In this document: piece by piece, positions 1-8,019 of the stretch | Layout: each line of letters begins with the position of its first letter | Position numbering within the stretch: position 1 is the first letter of the stretch | Notes under the pieces: model-generated | Seen by the model: the letters and a program-made list of their open reading frames with translations, nothing else | Told to the model about the DNA's origin: nothing | Databases searched by the model: none | Made by a program: the position numbers and the translations under genes | Source: an uncultured Lachnospiraceae bacterium | GTDB lineage: Bacteria; Bacillota; Clostridia; Lachnospirales; Lachnospiraceae | Direction: 5' to 3' | DNA: 42,383 nt | NCBI GenBank assembly: GCA_934402515.1 | Contig: CAKRTZ010000018.1 | Coordinates: 1-42,383 of the forward strand

Positions 1-792
1 ACCTATTTCTTCCTGTTTTTCCTGTTCTATAGTTGTATTTCCGTGGTTTTCCTGCTGGTAAGCCATGCCAAAATGACTGGGGCTTCCCTGAGACAGGCCG
101 AGCAGGATGTCCCCCGTCTTGAGGAGGAAATCCAAATGATTTCCAAGTACACCCAGGAGCTTTCTTCTCTGAAGCAGGAACAGGAAAAATGGTTGGAGGA
201 AAAGGAACAGCTCCGGGCAGACTGTGCCAGCCTGAAAGAAAAAAACACAGAGCTTTCCTCTTCCCTGGAGCTTCTCCAGTCCCCAAGCCCTGATGTCCAG
301 GCAGAAAATCTGAACGACCTGTTACCACCAGAGGAAAAACCCACTGAATTAAATATTATTTCCACCGTCAGCGCCGTCATTGAGGAAATGCTCCCCTACA
401 GCCGCAAAGCCGGAATCCAGCTTCTGCTTTCCAGCGCAAGCGACACCCTGATGGTGCGGGCAGATGCCTCCTATCTCCGCATTTTATTCCGAAACATTAT
501 TGATAATTCCATCAAGTACATGAGACGCAATGGCAATCTGGTCATTACCATTTCCAACATCGGGGATGACCTTTTTATCGTTCTCAAGGATAACGGTGAG
601 GGACTTCCCTCCAGTGAAACCGCCCATATTTTTGAGTTAAATTACCAGGGTTCCAACCGTGTCAGCGGCAATGGTCTGGGACTGACCCAGGCGAAGGCGA
701 TTGTGGAATATTACGGTGGAACGATTTATGCAAAAAGCACCAGTGGCAACGGCATGGGCATCTATATCCAGTTGCCCGAAAACAGCCATTAA
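1..792 (+). CDS. Membrane sensor-kinase-like protein with HATPase domain (5' partial)
   Basis: The reading frame is open from base 1, so the true start lies before the window. The first 20 codons encode a very hydrophobic stretch, probably a transmembrane helix. It is followed by a Glu/Gln/Lys-rich segment that looks like a coiled coil (about residues 35-95). The C-terminal half is a GHKL/HATPase_c ATP-binding domain with an N-box NIIDNS (about residue 165), a G1 motif DNGEGLP (about 197) and a G2 motif GNGLGL (about 223). I see no H-box with a phospho-accepting histidine before the ATPase domain. It is either a degenerate or atypical histidine kinase, or its DHp domain is too divergent to recognise. 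The SH3 protein gene starts 12 bases downstream, so the two are probably cotranscribed. Confidence 0.75.
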   Translation, partial: TYFFLFFLFYSCISVVFLLVSHAKMTGASLRQAEQDVPRLEEEIQMISKYTQELSSLKQEQEKWLEEKEQLRADCASLKEKNTELSSSLELLQSPSPDVQAENLNDLLPPEEKPTELNIISTVSAVIEEMLPYSRKAGIQLLLSSASDTLMVRADASYLRILFRNIIDNSIKYMRRNGNLVITISNIGDDLFIVLKDNGEGLPSSETAHIFELNYQGSNRVSGNGLGLTQAKAIVEYYGGTIYAKSTSGNGMGIYIQLPENSH

Positions 793-804
793 CAGGAGGC
801 AGTC

Positions 805-1344
805 ATGAGTCGGAAAAATGCTTATATCCTTTTACTCCTTTTATTTCTGGCAGTTGGTGGAGCCAGTTGCTTTGTCTATTTTGCAGAGCCGGAGCTTTTG
901 TCTGTCATGGTTTTTGTGACCTCGTCACCGGAAACTGCCACTCTCACCGCTCCTGTCCGTGGCAGTGCAGAGTCAGAGGAAAGCATAGAATCTGCCCTGC
1001 CCACGCTCCCTGAACTTCCTACTGTGAGTTCCGGAGAAACGGAAGAATCGTTAGAAATGGTAGAGACTACGGAAACTGCGGAACTGGAAGGAACCGCAGA
1101 AACAGAAAGTGCCTCCGCCGAGACTGTGGATGCGCCCCAGCCGCAATACACCTATACTGCCATTCAGAGATCCAAACGGCTTTTTATCCGTACCGGTCCC
1201 TCCCTGGAGGCTGATATCATCAGCTTTCTGAAACCCGGCGACACCGGGGAAGTCATCGAGATTGGCGAGGAATGGGTTTTATTAAGACATGGCGATGTGG
1301 AAGGGTATTCCTTTAAAAAGTATTTGAGTCTGGAGGAACAATAA
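805..1344 (+). CDS. Membrane-anchored SH3-domain protein
   Basis: A 179-residue protein. An N-terminal basic and hydrophobic segment (residues 4-25) acts as a signal anchor. A long Ser/Thr/Glu-rich linker (about 40-110) follows, then a C-terminal bacterial SH3 domain (about 115-175) with the characteristic LFIRTGPSLEADII and GDTGEVIEI strands. Such SH3b domains usually bind cell-wall peptides, so the product is probably displayed outside the membrane within peptidoglycan. The ATG is preceded by a good ribosome binding site (AGGAGG, 788-800 region) directly after the kinase-like gene's stop. The pairing suggests an envelope-sensing module, which is inference. The precise ligand is unknown. Confidence 0.75.
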   Translation: MSRKNAYILLLLLFLAVGGASCFVYFAEPELLSVMVFVTSSPETATLTAPVRGSAESEESIESALPTLPELPTVSSGETEESLEMVETTETAELEGTAETESASAETVDAPQPQYTYTAIQRSKRLFIRTGPSLEADIISFLKPGDTGEVIEIGEEWVLLRHGDVEGYSFKKYLSLEEQ

Positions 1345-1409
1345 CGCCTTTTCTCTTCCTTTATGTTTTCCAGCCTCTGGCATTTCCTATTATTTTATTG
1401 CAGAAGCTC

Positions 1410-1997
1410 TTACGACAACTGCGGAAATGGAATAACCGGGGGCTGGTTTTCTTTGTGCTCTCCGATGAATTTTTCCATCCAGACCATATTGTACCAGCGG
1501 TTAAATTTGTAACCGCACTGGTAAAACTCTCCCACCATGCGGTAGCCTTTTTTCTCATGGAACGCCACACTGTCCCTGGTGAGATATTCATCGGGTGTCT
1601 CCGGATAAGCGATGCACGCCTCCATGTTCAAAATGCCCTGTCGTTTCAATGTCTCTTCCAGTGCCTCGTAAAGTTGATGTCCGATGCCCATCCTCTTGCA
1701 GTCCATACGCACATAGATGGAAGTCTCCACTGCCCAGTCATAGGCGGGACGGGCGTGAAAGGGACTAACATAAGCGTAACCCACAATTTGTCCTTCATGA
1801 ACAGCCACCAGATAAGGGTAGCGTTCCAGAGTATGGGTAATTCGTTCTGTGAACTCCTCCAGAGAGGGAACATCATATTCAAAGGTGATAGCTGTCTGTT
1901 CTACATAAGGAGCATAAACGGCAAGAATTTCAGCGGCATCTGCCGTTGTGGCTGTGCGAATGGCAACAGGTGTATTTAAATTAACGGAATCCATCAT
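1410..1997 (-). CDS. GNAT N-acetyltransferase, phosphinothricin-acetyltransferase-like
   Basis: A 195-residue GNAT-fold acetyltransferase. It begins with the typical IRTATTADAAEILAVYAPYV helix-strand opening. It carries the subfamily pattern VGYAYVSPFHARPAYDWAVE (about residues 72-91), the acetyl-CoA pyrophosphate-binding region around CKRMGIGHQLYEAL (about 100-112) and a C-terminal VAFHEKKGYRMVGEF segment. This pattern is seen in the Pat/Bar/YwnH group, which acetylates small amines such as phosphinothricin or methionine sulfoximine. The native substrate cannot be named. The ATG follows AAGGAG with a spacing of 6. The gene is convergent with the SH3 gene and divergent from the cotJ operon. 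Confidence 0.85.
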   Translation of the reverse strand: MMDSVNLNTPVAIRTATTADAAEILAVYAPYVEQTAITFEYDVPSLEEFTERITHTLERYPYLVAVHEGQIVGYAYVSPFHARPAYDWAVETSIYVRMDCKRMGIGHQLYEALEETLKRQGILNMEACIAYPETPDEYLTRDSVAFHEKKGYRMVGEFYQCGYKFNRWYNMVWMEKFIGEHKENQPPVIPFPQLS

Positions 1998-2038
1998 GTG
2001 CGTCTCCTTTTAGGTTTCTTAAGGTTATTTTCCCGAAA

Positions 2039-2067
2039 ATCATAGCACAATTTGCTTTTTTTGACCA
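2039..2067 (-). promoter_or_regulatory. Possible sigma-A promoter for the GNAT gene
   Basis: Read on the minus strand there is TGGTCA, a 17-base spacer containing an A-tract, and TATGAT. This is a fair vegetative promoter about 40 bases upstream of the acetyltransferase ATG. It shares a 130-base divergent region with the cotJ operon. Confidence 0.4.
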
Positions 2068-2130
2068 TAGACACCAATTTTTGCATTGCTCATATAATAG
2101 GATAAAGTGAAAAGAAAGTATGCGAGGATC

Positions 2131-2301
2131 ATGATGAGACCATATGTGGAAAAAGACTGGGTAGCAGAATTTCCGGCAGCCATGGCTTATGTGCCGTGGC
2201 AGTATCTGACACAAACCTTTGAAAACCTGGATGAGGCTTTTAACGAGGGAACTATCTTTCCAGAGTTGTGGAAACCCTTTGAGGGAAGGAGGGATATGTG
2301 A
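2131..2301 (+). CDS. cotJA: Spore coat-associated protein CotJA
   Basis: A short protein (56 residues from the ATG chosen) with the CotJA signature: Pro-rich aromatic N-terminus, YVPWQYLTQTFENLDEAFNEGTIFPELWKPF. CotJA is the first member of the CotJ complex incorporated into the inner spore coat. I prefer the ATG pair at 2131/2134, which follows GAGG, over an upstream GTG at 2107. A sigma-E-like -10 (CATATAAT, 2091-2098) would place the transcription start almost on that GTG. The matching -35 is poor, so the promoter assignment is tentative. The stop overlaps the start of cotJB. Confidence 0.85.
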   Translation: MMRPYVEKDWVAEFPAAMAYVPWQYLTQTFENLDEAFNEGTIFPELWKPFEGRRDM

Positions 2302-2564
2302 TGATGCAGAATTCAGACCAGGCAAGAATGTTACACAAAATTGATGTCATCAGTTTTATCTGTATTGAGATGCAGCTTTATCTGGACACCCACCCTTATG
2401 AGGAAGATGCCATCGCCTATTTCAACCTGAATATGCAGATGCTCAACCAGTTAAAACGGGAATATTCCAGAATGTACACGCCTCTGACACTGGCGTATGC
2501 AGACACAGACAGCCAAAAATGGAAATGGGTATTAGACCCTATGCCGTGGGAAGGGGGATGTTAG
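2301..2564 (+). CDS. cotJB: Spore coat protein CotJB
   Basis: An 87-residue protein matching CotJB: a short hydrophilic start, IDVISFICIEMQLYLDTHPYEEDAIAYFN, then LKREYSRMYTPLTL, and a C-terminal WKWVLDPMPWEGG. CotJB is needed with CotJA and CotJC to build a spore-coat component in the mother cell. The start is chosen at ATG 2301 because GGAGGG lies seven bases upstream. A GTG at 2298 is also in frame. The start overlaps the cotJA stop and three bases separate it from cotJC, indicating translational coupling. Confidence 0.88.
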   Translation: MMQNSDQARMLHKIDVISFICIEMQLYLDTHPYEEDAIAYFNLNMQMLNQLKREYSRMYTPLTLAYADTDSQKWKWVLDPMPWEGGC

Positions 2565-2567
2565 TCT

Positions 2568-3200
2568 ATGTGGAATTATGAAAAACGATTACAATTTCCA
2601 ATAAATATCAAGGAACCCAACCCCAAGATTGCCCAGATTATCATCAGCCAGTATGGTGGGCCCGACGGTGAAATGGGTGCCAGCATGCGCTATCTGTCCC
2701 AGCGTTACGCCACCCCTTACCGCGAGGTAGCCGGAACCATGACGGACATCGGCACCGAGGAACTGGGGCATTTGGAAATGGTGGCAACCATTGTCCATCA
2801 GCTCACCCGGAACATGACCATGGAACAGCTAAAGGAAAGCGGTTTTGACAAATATTATGTAGACCACACTCTGGGCATCTGGCCCCAGGCGGCTGGTGGT
2901 GTTCCTTTCAACGCCTGTGAGTTCCAGAGCAAGGGCGATATTATTACCGATTTGGTGGAGGATATGGCGGCGGAACAAAAAGCCCGCAGTACCTACGACA
3001 ATATCCTGCGTCTGGTCAAAGACCCGGACGTGTGTGAACCCATTAAATTTCTGCGAGCCAGAGAAATCGTACATTTCCAGCGTTTTGGCGAGGCTCTCCG
3101 CATTACCCAGGATAAGCTGGATTCCAAAAACTTCTACGCATGTAACCCCGGCTTTGACACGGGCTGCCCCGCTGGATGCGGATGTGGCAAAAAGCAATAA
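2568..3200 (+). CDS. cotJC: Manganese-catalase-family spore coat protein CotJC
   Basis: A 210-residue ferritin-like four-helix protein of the manganese catalase family. Metal-binding carboxylate/histidine motifs are visible: GTEELGHLEMV (about residues 62-72), EDMAAEQKARSTYDNIL (about 136-152) and REIVHFQRFGEAL (about 166-178). CotJC is the largest CotJ component and probably degrades peroxide in the coat. The C-terminus (after about residue 188) ends in a Cys/Gly-rich tail with four cysteines (ACNPGFDTGC, then PAGCGCGKKQ). The gene is the last in the operon and is followed nine bases later by an intrinsic terminator. Confidence 0.92.
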   Translation: MWNYEKRLQFPINIKEPNPKIAQIIISQYGGPDGEMGASMRYLSQRYATPYREVAGTMTDIGTEELGHLEMVATIVHQLTRNMTMEQLKESGFDKYYVDHTLGIWPQAAGGVPFNACEFQSKGDIITDLVEDMAAEQKARSTYDNILRLVKDPDVCEPIKFLRAREIVHFQRFGEALRITQDKLDSKNFYACNPGFDTGCPAGCGCGKKQ

Positions 3201-3208
3201 AAAAGATC

Positions 3209-3245
3209 AAATCCCCTGTCGTGAAACTGCGACAGGGGATTTTCG
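3209..3245. terminator. Intrinsic terminator, probably bidirectional, between cotJC and gpmI
   Basis: A perfect 11-bp inverted repeat ATCCCCTGTCG / CGACAGGGGAT (3211-3221 and 3230-3240) with an 8-base loop, extended by two A-T pairs. A T-run follows on the plus strand, and an A-rich stretch (3199-3207) provides a U-run in the opposite direction. It therefore can end both the cotJ and gpmI transcripts. Confidence 0.9.
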
Positions 3246-3269
3246 TGAATTTATGTTCGTATCAAGGTT

Positions 3270-4814
3270 TTATTTCTTAATCAGCAAAGACTTACCAGTC
3301 ATTTCCTTGGGTTGCTCTTTGCCCATTACCTGGATTAAGGTAGGAACGATATCTGCCAGACAGCCGCCCTCACGCAGTCCGTATCCATCCTCGTAATTTA
3401 CCAGGATGAAAGGAACCTGGTTCGTGGTATGTGCGGTGAAAGGAGCACCGGTCTCATAATCAATCATCTGCTCTGCATTACCGTGGTCTGCACAGATAAA
3501 CAGCACGCCGCCCATCTCTTTGACTGCATCCACAGCCTTACCTACACACTCGTCCACTACTTCTACTGCTTTGATGGCAGCAGGGATAACGCCGGTATGA
3601 CCTACCATATCCGGGTTTGCAAAGTTAATGATAATCACATCATATTTGTCGGATTTAATCGCATTCACCAGCTTGTCGCACACCTCGTAGGCACTCATCT
3701 GAGGTTTCAGATCATAGGTTGCCACATCCTTAGGGGAATTAACAAGGATACGATCCTCACCGGGATTGGGTTCCTCCACACCACCGTTGAAGAAGAACGT
3801 TACATGGGCATATTTCTCAGTCTCAGCGATACGAGCCTGTTTCATACCGTTTGCTGCCAGCCACTCACCGAAGGTGTTGGTTACGGAAATCTTGTGGAAT
3901 GCCACTTCTTTATTGGGAATCAAAGGATCATACTCTGTAAAGCATACGAAGGTCAGATCCAGTCTGTTTCCTCTCTCAAATGCAGTGAAATCGTCATCGC
4001 AGAAGCAATGGGTAATCTCACGGGCACGGTCGGGACGGAAGTTAAAGAATACAACGGAATCCTTATCTTTAATGGTTGCCACCGGTGCGCCATTCTTTTC
4101 TACCACGAAAGGAACTACGAACTCGTCGGTCTTGCCATTGTCATAGGATGCCTGTACGCCTTCTGCTGCAGACGTTGCCTTGCCGCCCTCGCCCTTGGTC
4201 ATGGCATCGTAAGCAAATTTCACACGGTCATAGTTTTTATCTCTGTCCATTGCATAGTAACGGCCACTGACTGTTGCAATCTCACCGACACCGATTTTCT
4301 TCATCTCAGCTTCCAGCTCTTCTACATAGCCTTTACCGCTGGAAGGAGGAGTATCACGACCGTCCAGGAAGCAATGTACATAAACCTTCTCCAGACCGTT
4401 TCTCTTTGCCATTTCCAACAAACCATACAGATGGGTGTTGTGGCTGTGTACTCCACCGTCAGACAGCAAACCGAACGTATGCAGTGCGCTGTTATTTTTC
4501 TTGCAGTTTTCCATTGCCTTTAAGAGTGCCTCATTCTTAAAGAAATCTCCATCCTGAATCTCTTTGGTGATACGGGTCAGCTCCTGGTATACAATACGTC
4601 CTGCACCCATATTCAGGTGGCCTACCTCAGAGTTACCCATCTGTCCCTCCGGAAGTCCTACTGCCATTCCGCTGGCATTACCTCTTACGAAAGGATACTT
4701 GCTCATTAACTCATCCATGACAGGAGTTTTTGCCAGTGCAACAGCATTACCTTCTGTCTTATCATTTAATCCATATCCGTCAAGGATCATCAATACTACT
4801 GGTTTCTTGCTCAT
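3270..4814 (-). CDS. gpmI: 2,3-bisphosphoglycerate-independent phosphoglycerate mutase
   Basis: A 514-residue enzyme, full length for the family. It interconverts 3- and 2-phosphoglycerate in glycolysis using two Mn ions and a phosphoserine intermediate. The N-terminal metal site VLMILDGYGLND (residues 6-17), the phosphoserine motif MGNSEVGHLNMGAGR (about 59-73), SDGGVHSH (about 118-125) and LDGRDTPP (about 150-157) are intact. So are the C-terminal metal ligands NFANPDMVGHTG (about 402-413) and CADHGNAE (about 442-449). It has its own strong promoter overlapping the end of thiN and shares a terminator with cotJC, so it is probably monocistronic. Confidence 0.97.
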   Translation of the reverse strand: MSKKPVVLMILDGYGLNDKTEGNAVALAKTPVMDELMSKYPFVRGNASGMAVGLPEGQMGNSEVGHLNMGAGRIVYQELTRITKEIQDGDFFKNEALLKAMENCKKNNSALHTFGLLSDGGVHSHNTHLYGLLEMAKRNGLEKVYVHCFLDGRDTPPSSGKGYVEELEAEMKKIGVGEIATVSGRYYAMDRDKNYDRVKFAYDAMTKGEGGKATSAAEGVQASYDNGKTDEFVVPFVVEKNGAPVATIKDKDSVVFFNFRPDRAREITHCFCDDDFTAFERGNRLDLTFVCFTEYDPLIPNKEVAFHKISVTNTFGEWLAANGMKQARIAETEKYAHVTFFFNGGVEEPNPGEDRILVNSPKDVATYDLKPQMSAYEVCDKLVNAIKSDKYDVIIINFANPDMVGHTGVIPAAIKAVEVVDECVGKAVDAVKEMGGVLFICADHGNAEQMIDYETGAPFTAHTTNQVPFILVNYEDGYGLREGGCLADIVPTLIQVMGKEQPKEMTGKSLLIKK

Positions 4815-4869
4815 AGATCATTCTCCTCTTTCTTGTTTCTATGCTATAATCTAAATCTTTCAACTCTCG

Positions 4870-4898
4870 ATTATACATGAAAAAATTTTTATTGACAA
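4870..4898 (-). promoter_or_regulatory. Strong sigma-A promoter for gpmI
   Basis: Minus-strand reading gives TTGTCA, a 17-base spacer and a perfect TATAAT. The -35 overlaps the last codons and stop of thiN. A leader of about 50 bases precedes the gpmI ATG, which has an AGAGGAG ribosome binding site. Confidence 0.8.
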
Positions 4899-5542
4899 GA
4901 CCACTCCACCATAATCAGAAGTTCACCATCTTCCACTCTCACCAGTGCTTCTTCGCTTTTGATAAATTCATTGCTGATTCCAATGGGGAAGTCGTTTGTC
5001 ACTGCAGCCTCTGCCAGAGGATATTTCATCCCCCGTATCGTTACCTTCTCCGCTTTTTCTCCTAGGGAAAACAGGGACAAACGCCCCTCCACGCCTTTGT
5101 GGAAGGTAATCTCCTCGTTGCGGATGGCGGTAATTAACTGACGGTCCGTGAGAATATAGCCTACCGCTCCCCGCTTTTTTAAGAAAAGCAGAGTCTGGAT
5201 ATTGGCAATAGAATGATCCAGTCTGCCACCCAGTGCTCCGTAAAAATAAAATTTCCGGTAGCCACGTTCCAGTCCTTCCCGCACCGCAGACAGGGTATCG
5301 GTGTCGTCCTTTTCCGGTTTCAGGCGGTGCACCCGCTCCGGGGCATCCTGCTCAATCTCCTCTATCAAAAGCCGTTCTTCCTCGGAGGCAGAATCCATAT
5401 CTCCTAAAATCAAATCCGGCAAAATGCCCAACATCTGACAATACCGTAATCCACCGTCCACAGCGATGACGAAATCTCCTTCTTCCACCAATATCTCAAT
5501 AGGCACAAACTCTCCCGCACACACCAGTATACATTTTCCCAT
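4889..5542 (-). CDS. thiN: Thiamine pyrophosphokinase
   Basis: A 217-residue protein with the thiamine pyrophosphokinase fold. It transfers pyrophosphate from ATP to thiamine to make the cofactor thiamine diphosphate. Visible hallmarks are VIAVDGGLRYC (about residues 27-37), LGDMDSASEEE (about 46-56) with metal-binding aspartates, EKDDTDTLSAV (about 77-87), and GALGGRLDHSIANI (about 101-114) in the catalytic domain. The C-terminal B1-binding domain has the usual LSLFSLGEKAEKVTIRGMKYPL pattern. It diverges from the YgjP-like gene with only 36 bases between starts. The stop codon region contains the gpmI -35 box. Confidence 0.93.
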   Translation of the reverse strand: MGKCILVCAGEFVPIEILVEEGDFVIAVDGGLRYCQMLGILPDLILGDMDSASEEERLLIEEIEQDAPERVHRLKPEKDDTDTLSAVREGLERGYRKFYFYGALGGRLDHSIANIQTLLFLKKRGAVGYILTDRQLITAIRNEEITFHKGVEGRLSLFSLGEKAEKVTIRGMKYPLAEAAVTNDFPIGISNEFIKSEEALVRVEDGELLIMVEWSCQ

Positions 5543-5578
5543 CGTGCAAAATTTCCTTTCCTGTGTTACACTCTGTGT

Positions 5579-6199
5579 ATGAAAGAATACACTTGCGGGG
5601 ATGTGAAAATCCCCTACGAAATCATCAAAAGCAGCCGAAAATCCGTATCCTTTTCCTTCACCGACCAGGCAAACCTGTTAATCAAGGCGCCCCGGTTTAT
5701 GTCAGACCGGCAGATTACTGCTCTCCTTTGGGGCAGGCAGGACTGGCTGTTGGAAAACTACCGCAAATTCAGCGCGATTGCCAAACAGAACAGCCGTTAC
5801 ACCGACACCCAGAAAACCTTTCTGGAGAAAAAATACCGGCAGATAGCGAAACGCTACATTCCGGAGCGTGTGGCGTATTTTCAGCAGTTTACGGGAGGTT
5901 CCTACAATACTATCGCCATCCGGGAACAAAGGACCCGCTGGGGGAGCTGTTCCTCCAACGGTACTCTTTCCTTTCATTGGCGGCTGATGATGGCACCGCC
6001 CCATGTACTGGACTATGTGGTGATCCATGAGTTGTGCCATCTCACCCACATGAATCATTCCAAAGCCTTCTGGGGACTGGTGGAACAGGTCATGCCGGAT
6101 TATAAGCGCTACCAGAACTGGTTAAAGGAGCATGGCAGTGAACTTGCAGCCTCCTATGCTCCTATCCCCTGGAATGGTAATGGTTCCCTCTCTTTATAA
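5579..6199 (+). CDS. YgjP-like (DUF45) zinc metalloprotein
   Basis: A 206-residue member of the YgjP/SprT-like metallopeptidase family. The zinc motif HELCHLTHMNHSKAFW (about residues 150-165) supplies two His and Glu, with a third His downstream. The preceding RTRWGSCSSNGTLSFHWRL block (about 118-136) is diagnostic. E. coli YgjP has been reported to act as a UTP pyrophosphatase, but the physiological role of this clade is not firm. The start at 5579 fits the family pattern (VKIPYEIIKSSRKS follows shortly), though no clear Shine-Dalgarno precedes it. The stop overlaps the convergent helicase stop by six bases within TTATAA. Confidence 0.88.
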   Translation: MKEYTCGDVKIPYEIIKSSRKSVSFSFTDQANLLIKAPRFMSDRQITALLWGRQDWLLENYRKFSAIAKQNSRYTDTQKTFLEKKYRQIAKRYIPERVAYFQQFTGGSYNTIAIREQRTRWGSCSSNGTLSFHWRLMMAPPHVLDYVVIHELCHLTHMNHSKAFWGLVEQVMPDYKRYQNWLKEHGSELAASYAPIPWNGNGSLSL

Positions 6200-7852
6200 C
6201 TCGTGTTTCTGGGAATACTCGGTAAAGGACATCTTGCCCTTCACCGGGGTTCCTTTTCGCAGTTTGCCGGAGGAATGAGGTTTCTTCGGCATTCCGTTCC
6301 GATCCACATCTTTCACCCGGCGTACATCCCGGTCATCCGTCCTTCTTCTGGAAGGTTTCTCTCCACGCTCTCCCGGTTTCCGGTCACGCTTAAAGCCCCG
6401 TCCTTCCGTATCTCTGCGACCTTTTCCATCATCACGGAAGCTTCTGCGTCCCCGACCGTTATCTTCCCGGCTGTCGTTTCTGCGGCGTCTGCCATCCTGC
6501 TCTCTGCCGCCCCGTCTGCCCGGACGCTCCACAACGATTTCCTCTAATTCCTCGCCCATCTGCTGTTTCAGAAAAGCGGCTGCCACATCCAGCTCGGTGT
6601 AATCGCTCTCTGCCAGATGGTGCGCCAGAATTTTTTTCATCTGGGTTAAATCCCCAGAGGCAATCACTCTGTCCACTTCCCGCAGCACCTTCTCCGCTTT
6701 CCGGCGGGTCACATCCTGGGCGGAGGGAATGGTTCTCTCCTGAATCTGGGTCTTGCAAATCCGCTCAATGTCACGGATTTTGTACACCTCTCTGCCTACC
6801 ACCAGAGTGAAACTCCGTCCGGTTTTGCCGGCACGTCCCGTTCTTCCGATTCGATGGACATAGTATTCGATATCATCCGGCACATCATAGTTAAAGACTG
6901 CCTCCACGTTGTCCACATCAATCCCTCTGGCTGCCACATCCGTTGCAATGAGAATGGCAGTATGTCCACTGCGAAACAGATTCATGACGGTATCCCGCTG
7001 TCCCTGGGTCAAATCCCCGTGGAGGCCGTCTGCGGAATAGCCTCTGGCTTTCAGATTCTGTGCCAGCTCGTCCACCATCCGTTTGGTATTACAGAAAATT
7101 AGGGAACGCTTGGGCTGATAATAGTCCATGAGACGGCACAGCACTTCCTCCTTCTGGTCACGCTTGATATAGTAATAACACTGTTTCACCAGGTTGATGG
7201 TCACTTCATCCTTGGTCAGCTTGATATACTCTGCATCCGGTTTCTGGTAAGTGGAAGTAATGTCCAGAATGGGTTTCGGCATGGTGGCAGAAAACAGTGC
7301 CGTCTGTCTGGTCTCCGGCACCTGCTGTAAAATCGTCTCAATGTCCTCCCTAAATCCCATGTTCAGCATCTCATCCGCCTCATCCAGGACTAGCATCTTC
7401 AGATTGTCGGTTCGCAGAGTCTTTCTTCGCAGATGATCCATCACACGTCCCGGTGTGCCCACCACGATCTGGACACCGCCCTTTAGCGCCTTAATCTGAT
7501 GAAAAATCTCCTGTCCTCCATATACCGGTAAGATCCGCACCCCATGTAAGTATTTGGCAAAACGGCGCAGTTCCTCCGCTGCCTGCATGGCAAGTTCCCT
7601 TGTAGGACACAAAACCAAAGCCTGCAGGGAACGATCCTCCGGATCTGCCATCTGAATCATGGGAATACCGAAGGCTGCGGTTTTTCCTGTTCCCGTCTGT
7701 GCCTGACCGATAATGTCCTTTCCCTCCAACAATTTGGGAATAGCCTGTTCCTGAATGGGTGTCATATTTTCAAACCCAATCTCCGTTAAAGCTCTTAAAA
7801 TCCTTTCATCAATCTGTGCATCTGCATAACGCATTGTTGTTTTTTCTTCCAT
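6194..7852 (-). CDS. DEAD-box ATP-dependent RNA helicase (CshA/DeaD type)
   Basis: A 552-residue RNA helicase probably involved in ribosome assembly and RNA turnover. Motifs in order are the Q-motif FENMTPIQEQAIP, Walker A AQTGTGKT (about residue 48), PTRELAMQ, TPGRVMDH, DEAD in VLDEADEM (about 155), SAT in LFSATMP, then RGIDVDNVEAVFNYD and HRIGRTGRAGKTG. A long C-terminal Arg/Gly/Asp-rich basic tail (after about 460) is typical of CshA/DeaD RNA-binding extensions. I chose the ATG at 7852, preceded by GAGAGG with proper spacing. An in-frame ATG at 7948 would start immediately after a terminator and encode an arginine-rich extension unlike the family. Confidence 0.93.
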   Translation of the reverse strand: MEEKTTMRYADAQIDERILRALTEIGFENMTPIQEQAIPKLLEGKDIIGQAQTGTGKTAAFGIPMIQMADPEDRSLQALVLCPTRELAMQAAEELRRFAKYLHGVRILPVYGGQEIFHQIKALKGGVQIVVGTPGRVMDHLRRKTLRTDNLKMLVLDEADEMLNMGFREDIETILQQVPETRQTALFSATMPKPILDITSTYQKPDAEYIKLTKDEVTINLVKQCYYYIKRDQKEEVLCRLMDYYQPKRSLIFCNTKRMVDELAQNLKARGYSADGLHGDLTQGQRDTVMNLFRSGHTAILIATDVAARGIDVDNVEAVFNYDVPDDIEYYVHRIGRTGRAGKTGRSFTLVVGREVYKIRDIERICKTQIQERTIPSAQDVTRRKAEKVLREVDRVIASGDLTQMKKILAHHLAESDYTELDVAAAFLKQQMGEELEEIVVERPGRRGGREQDGRRRRNDSREDNGRGRRSFRDDGKGRRDTEGRGFKRDRKPGERGEKPSRRRTDDRDVRRVKDVDRNGMPKKPHSSGKLRKGTPVKGKMSFTEYSQKHEL

Positions 7853-7948
7853 TCTAACCTCTCGTTTTCTATATATTCTGCTTATTACTCGCAAACCCGC
7901 TCTTTCAGAGTTTTCTGCCCGCTGCGCTGGCTGTTCTCTTAGATTCAT

Positions 7949-7987
7949 TAAAAAGAGGACAACCGCTCCCTTCCAGGCGTTGTCCTC
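7949..7987 (-). terminator. Intrinsic terminator between the small unknown gene and the helicase gene
   Basis: On the minus strand, GAGGACAAC and GTTGTCCTC (7979-7987 and 7955-7963) form a perfect 9-bp stem followed by TTTTT. It separates the upstream 91-residue gene from the helicase, which therefore needs its own promoter in 7853-7950. I see only weak candidates there. Confidence 0.85.
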
Positions 7988-8019
7988 CTGATAATCCTTT
8001 TATTTTGTAGCAGCCTTCA

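Noticed and set aside
1398..1979. 193-codon plus-strand frame antisense to the GNAT gene
   Set aside because: It lies wholly over the recognised acetyltransferase and encodes no recognisable domain.
3429..4523. Long (364-codon) plus-strand reading frame antisense to gpmI
   Set aside because: It is an exact shadow of a full-length, motif-complete gpmI, has no ribosome binding site and is rich in Cys, His and Ile as expected from reverse-strand codon bias.
7853..7948. Longer helicase N-terminus from ATG 7948
   Set aside because: The extra 32 residues are unlike DEAD-box proteins and begin directly after a terminator. The ATG at 7852 has a good ribosome binding site.
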